From contig NZ_CANTKB010000011.1 of assembly GCF_947654165.1 (NCBI RefSeq), positions 36,535 through 100,534 of the forward strand: a DNA stretch of 64,000 nucleotides, given 5' to 3'. Shown in pieces: positions 61,596 to 64,000 of the stretch. Both the position numbers and the translations under genes were made by a program. The DNA comes from an uncultured Blautia sp. (lineage in GTDB: Bacteria; Bacillota; Clostridia; Lachnospirales; Lachnospiraceae). Position 1 is the stretch's first letter. Each line of letters opens with the position of its first letter. The notes under the pieces are model-generated. The model made no database searches. It saw only the letters and a list, made by a program, of their open reading frames with translations, and had not been told where the DNA came from.

Positions 61596-64000
61596 CTATC
61601 TCGGAACTTCTACCATTGTATATGCTTCTACACGGTCTTCTTCTTTGATATCATTGAAATCTTCAAATACAAGACCACACTCATATCCTGCTTTTACTTC
61701 TTTTACATCGTCTTTAAAACGTTTCAGGGAAGCCAGAGCACCTTCGAAGATCTGCTCTCCCTCTCTGGTAATACGAACCTTGCAGTTTCTCTGGAATACA
61801 CCGTCTAAAACATAAGAACCTGCAATGTTTCCTACACCGGAAGCCTTAAAGATCTGACGCACTTCTGCATGACCGATTACTTTTTCTTCGTAGATCGGGT
61901 CAAGCATACCCTTCATTGCTGCTTCCACATCTTCGATAGCCTGATAGATGACTCTGTACAGGCGAAGGTCTACGCCTTCCTGCTCTGCAATAGATTTTGC
62001 AGTTGCATCAGGACGTACGTTAAATCCGATGATGATGGCATTGGATGCACTTGCCAAGGTAACATCCGACTCATTGATCGCACCAACACCGCCGTGGATC
62101 ACCTTAACAACTACTTCTTCATTGGACAGCTTCACAAGACTCTGTTTTACGGCTTCTACAGAACCCTGAACATCTGCTTTAACGATCAGAGGCAGTTCTT
62201 TCAGGTTACCTGCCTGAATCTGGCTGAACAAGTCATCCAGAGACATCTTCGCTTTTGTCTCTTCCAGAAGTCTGTTCTTATTCTCTGAAATAAAGGTAGC
62301 AGCAAAGTTTTTCGCCTCTTTATCGTTGTCTGTTACTACCAGGATCTCTCCTGCATTTGGAACATCGCTCAGACCAAGAATCTCTACCGGAGTAGACGGG
62401 CCTGCTTCTTTTACTTTTCTTCCCTTATCGTCGATCATGGCACGGACTTTACCGGAACATGCACCTGCTGCAATGAAATCTCCTACATGAAGTGTACCTT
62501 TTTGTACTAAGATTGTAGCAACCGGTCCTTTTCCTTTGTCCAGCTCAGCCTCGATCACAAGACCTCTTGCTTTTCTGTTTGGATTTGCCTTTAATTCGCA
62601 AACTTCTGCTGTCAGAAGAATCATTTCCAGAAGATTATCAATTCCTTCTCCTGTATGTGCAGAAACAGGTGCAAACACGGTGCTTCCGCCCCAGTCTTCC
62701 GGAATCAGTTCATACTCTGACAATTCCTGTTTTACTCTTTCGATATTTGCACTTGGCTTATCAATCTTATTGATAGCAACAATGATCTCTACTCCTGCTG
62801 CCTTTGCGTGGTTGATCGCTTCTACTGTCTGCGGCATGACACCATCATCTGCTGCTACTACCAGGATTGCGATATCTGTAGCATTTGCTCCACGCATACG
62901 CATAGCGGTAAATGCTTCATGTCCCGGTGTATCCAGGAATGTGATCTTCTGTCCGTCTACATTTACCATGTAAGCACCGATATGCTGTGTGATTCCGCCG
63001 GCTTCTCTGTCTGTCACATGGCTCTTTCTGATATAGTCAAGAAGTGATGTCTTACCATGGTCAACATGCCCCATAACACAGACAACCGGTGGTCTGGTCA
63101 TTAAGCTGTCTTCCGGTTCTTCTTCTTCTCTTAAAAGTTCTTCGATAACATCTACTTTTTCTTCCTGCTCTGCAATGATATCGTAATCCATAGCGATTTC
63201 CTGTGCTTTTTCGAAATCAATCTCATGGTTTACGGTAACCATCACACCTTCCATAAACAGTTTTTTAATGATCACAGAAGGCTGCATTTTCATTTTATCT
63301 GCCAGCTCTTTGATGGTCATTTTTTCCGGAAGTGTAATTTCTTTTACTTCTTCTTTTTTCTCTTCCTTTGGATGAGAAACAGGTTTTTGAAGCTGCATCG
63401 CTTTCGGAATTTTCTGAGTCTGACGACGTCCGCCCTGATTTGGACGCTTTCCCTGATTCTGGTACTCATCTCTTCTGTTGTCTTTTTTCTTATTTTCTCT
63501 GTTTGCCTTACGGCTGTCTTTTTCTACGAATTCCAGGTTCGGAGTATCAAATTTTGCTCCCTGATCTCTTCTGGAATCTCCGCCTCTGCCTTCGTTTCTG
63601 TTGCCAAAACGATTATTTGGACGATCCCCCTGACGATTGTCGCCATTATTGAAACGGCCTCCCTGGCGATTGTCTCTGTTCTCGTTATTGAAGCGGCCTC
63701 CCTGACGATTATCTCTGTTCTCGTTGTTGAAGCGGCCTCCCTGACGATTATCTCTGTTCTCGTTGTTGAAGCGGCCTCCCTGACGATTATCTCTGTTCTC
63801 GTTATTGAAGCGGCCCCCCTGACGATTGTCTCTGTTCTCGTTGTTGAAGCGGCCTCCCTGACGATTATCTCTGTTCTCGTTGTTGAAGCGGCCTCCCTGA
63901 CGATTATCTCTGTTCTCGTTATTGAAGCGGCCCCCCTGACGATTGTCTCTGTTCTCGTTGTTGAAGCGGCCTCCCTGACGATTATCTCTGTTCTCGTTGT
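61596..64000 (-). CDS. infB: Translation initiation factor IF-2, N-terminus off window
   Basis: More than 800 codons. From the C-terminus: domains IV and III, the G domain (GHVDHGKTSLLDYIRK, DTPGHEAFTAMRMRGA, NKIDKP), and the N-terminal IF2_N domain (MTIKELADKMKMQPSVIIKK). Upstream of that the frame continues through KANRENKKKDNRRDEYQNQ and then into a 13-residue tandem repeat (GGRFNNENRDNRQ) that reaches the window edge, so the ATG is not seen. It brings initiator tRNA to the ribosome using GTP. The long, basic, Asn/Arg/Gly-rich N-terminus is likely disordered. Confidence 0.96.
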   Translation of the reverse strand, partial: NENRDNRQGGRFNNENRDNRQGGRFNNENRDNRQGGRFNNENRDNRQGGRFNNENRDNRQGGRFNNENRDNRQGGRFNNENRDNRQGGRFNNENRDNRQGGRFNNENRDNRQGGRFNNGDNRQGDRPNNRFGNRNEGRGGDSRRDQGAKFDTPNLEFVEKDSRKANRENKKKDNRRDEYQNQGKRPNQGGRRQTQKIPKAMQLQKPVSHPKEEKKEEVKEITLPEKMTIKELADKMKMQPSVIIKKLFMEGVMVTVNHEIDFEKAQEIAMDYDIIAEQEEKVDVIEELLREEEEPEDSLMTRPPVVCVMGHVDHGKTSLLDYIRKSHVTDREAGGITQHIGAYMVNVDGQKITFLDTPGHEAFTAMRMRGANATDIAILVVAADDGVMPQTVEAINHAKAAGVEIIVAINKIDKPSANIERVKQELSEYELIPEDWGGSTVFAPVSAHTGEGIDNLLEMILLTAEVCELKANPNRKARGLVIEAELDKGKGPVATILVQKGTLHVGDFIAAGACSGKVRAMIDDKGRKVKEAGPSTPVEILGLSDVPNAGEILVVTDNDKEAKNFAATFISENKNRLLEETKAKMSLDDLFSQIQAGNLKELPLIVKADVQGSVEAVKQSLVKLSNEEVVVKVIHGGVGAINESDVTLASASNAIIIGFNVRPDATAKSIAEQEGVDLRLYRVIYQAIEDVEAAMKGMLDPIYEEKVIGHAEVRQIFKASGVGNIAGSYVLDGVFQRNCKVRITREGEQIFEGALASLKRFKDDVKEVKAGYECGLVFEDFNDIKEEDRVEAYTMVEVPR
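63654..64000 (-). repeat. 39-bp tandem repeat in infB coding for GGRFNNENRDNRQ
   Basis: About nine units, cut by the window end. Units differ in few bases (ATT/GTT, GCCTCC/GCCCCC), and alternation of variants suggests duplication of two- or three-unit blocks. Thirteen codons per unit preserve the frame. Confidence 0.88.

Noticed and set aside
63654..64000. CRISPR-like regular repeats at the right edge
   Set aside because: Units are directly adjacent without spacers, 39 bases long, and in frame with infB; this is a coding minisatellite.

Overview
The window reads as chromosomal DNA of a low-to-mid GC Firmicute, most likely a Lachnospiraceae gut commensal (Blautia/Mediterraneibacter-like). The basis is family-level gene resemblance: glutaminyl-tRNA synthetase used directly, an AGCS symporter, a zinc-ribbon DUF1801 remnant, NlpC/P60-3D wall hydrolase, DUF1292 and DUF5662 proteins, a PPi-type phosphofructokinase and the infB-rbfA-nrnA-truB-ribF gene order. 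Genus is inference. Most genes lie on the minus strand, so operons read from high to low coordinates.

Layout: (1) 1-5.3 kb: a partial RelB/DinJ antitoxin, then a four-gene ABC exporter/lipoprotein operon in which two genes are interrupted by three one-base losses in A-runs. (2) 5.4-16.4 kb: a visibly AT-richer defence island. A Fic protein leads directly into hsdM, followed by an unusual switchable region and hsdR. Between hsdM and the second hsdS lies a 3.02-kb block bounded by an exact 22-bp direct repeat. It carries a candidate type I toxin-antisense pair, a complete hsdS, a nonsense-mutated MNT nucleotidyltransferase and a tyrosine recombinase whose stop codon overlaps one repeat. Excision would bring the other, C-terminally short hsdS next to hsdM. 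A promoter-to-terminator small-RNA candidate sits between hsdM and the outer repeat. (3) 16.5-23.2 kb: htpG with a perfect CIRCE element, a methyltransferase, HAD phosphatases, Maf and small proteins. (4) 23.2-30 kb: a GH3 glycosidase, a TPP-riboswitch-controlled thiamine-precursor ABC operon and a MocR regulator. (5) 30-42 kb: glnS, thioesterase, truA, transporters, a repeat-rich NlpC/P60-3D wall hydrolase, and the glycolytic pair fructose-bisphosphate aldolase and PPi-type phosphofructokinase. (6) 42-53 kb: TetR/RND efflux with a promoter-operator, a truncated AIM24 gene, membrane proteins, a GH13 protein lacking two catalytic acids, ClC, and DUF1292. (7) 53-64 kb: housekeeping: dut, nrdG, pnp, rpsO, then the infB-rbfA-nrnA-truB-ribF-nptA operon. 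infB runs off the right end in a 39-bp tandem repeat.

The most interesting system is the hsdS module at about 10.4-13.5 kb. It looks like a compact, addiction-protected, recombinase-bearing specificity cassette placed inside a type I restriction-modification operon. The excision model is inference from sequence; the repeats, the catalytic residues of the recombinase and the promoters and terminators are visible directly.
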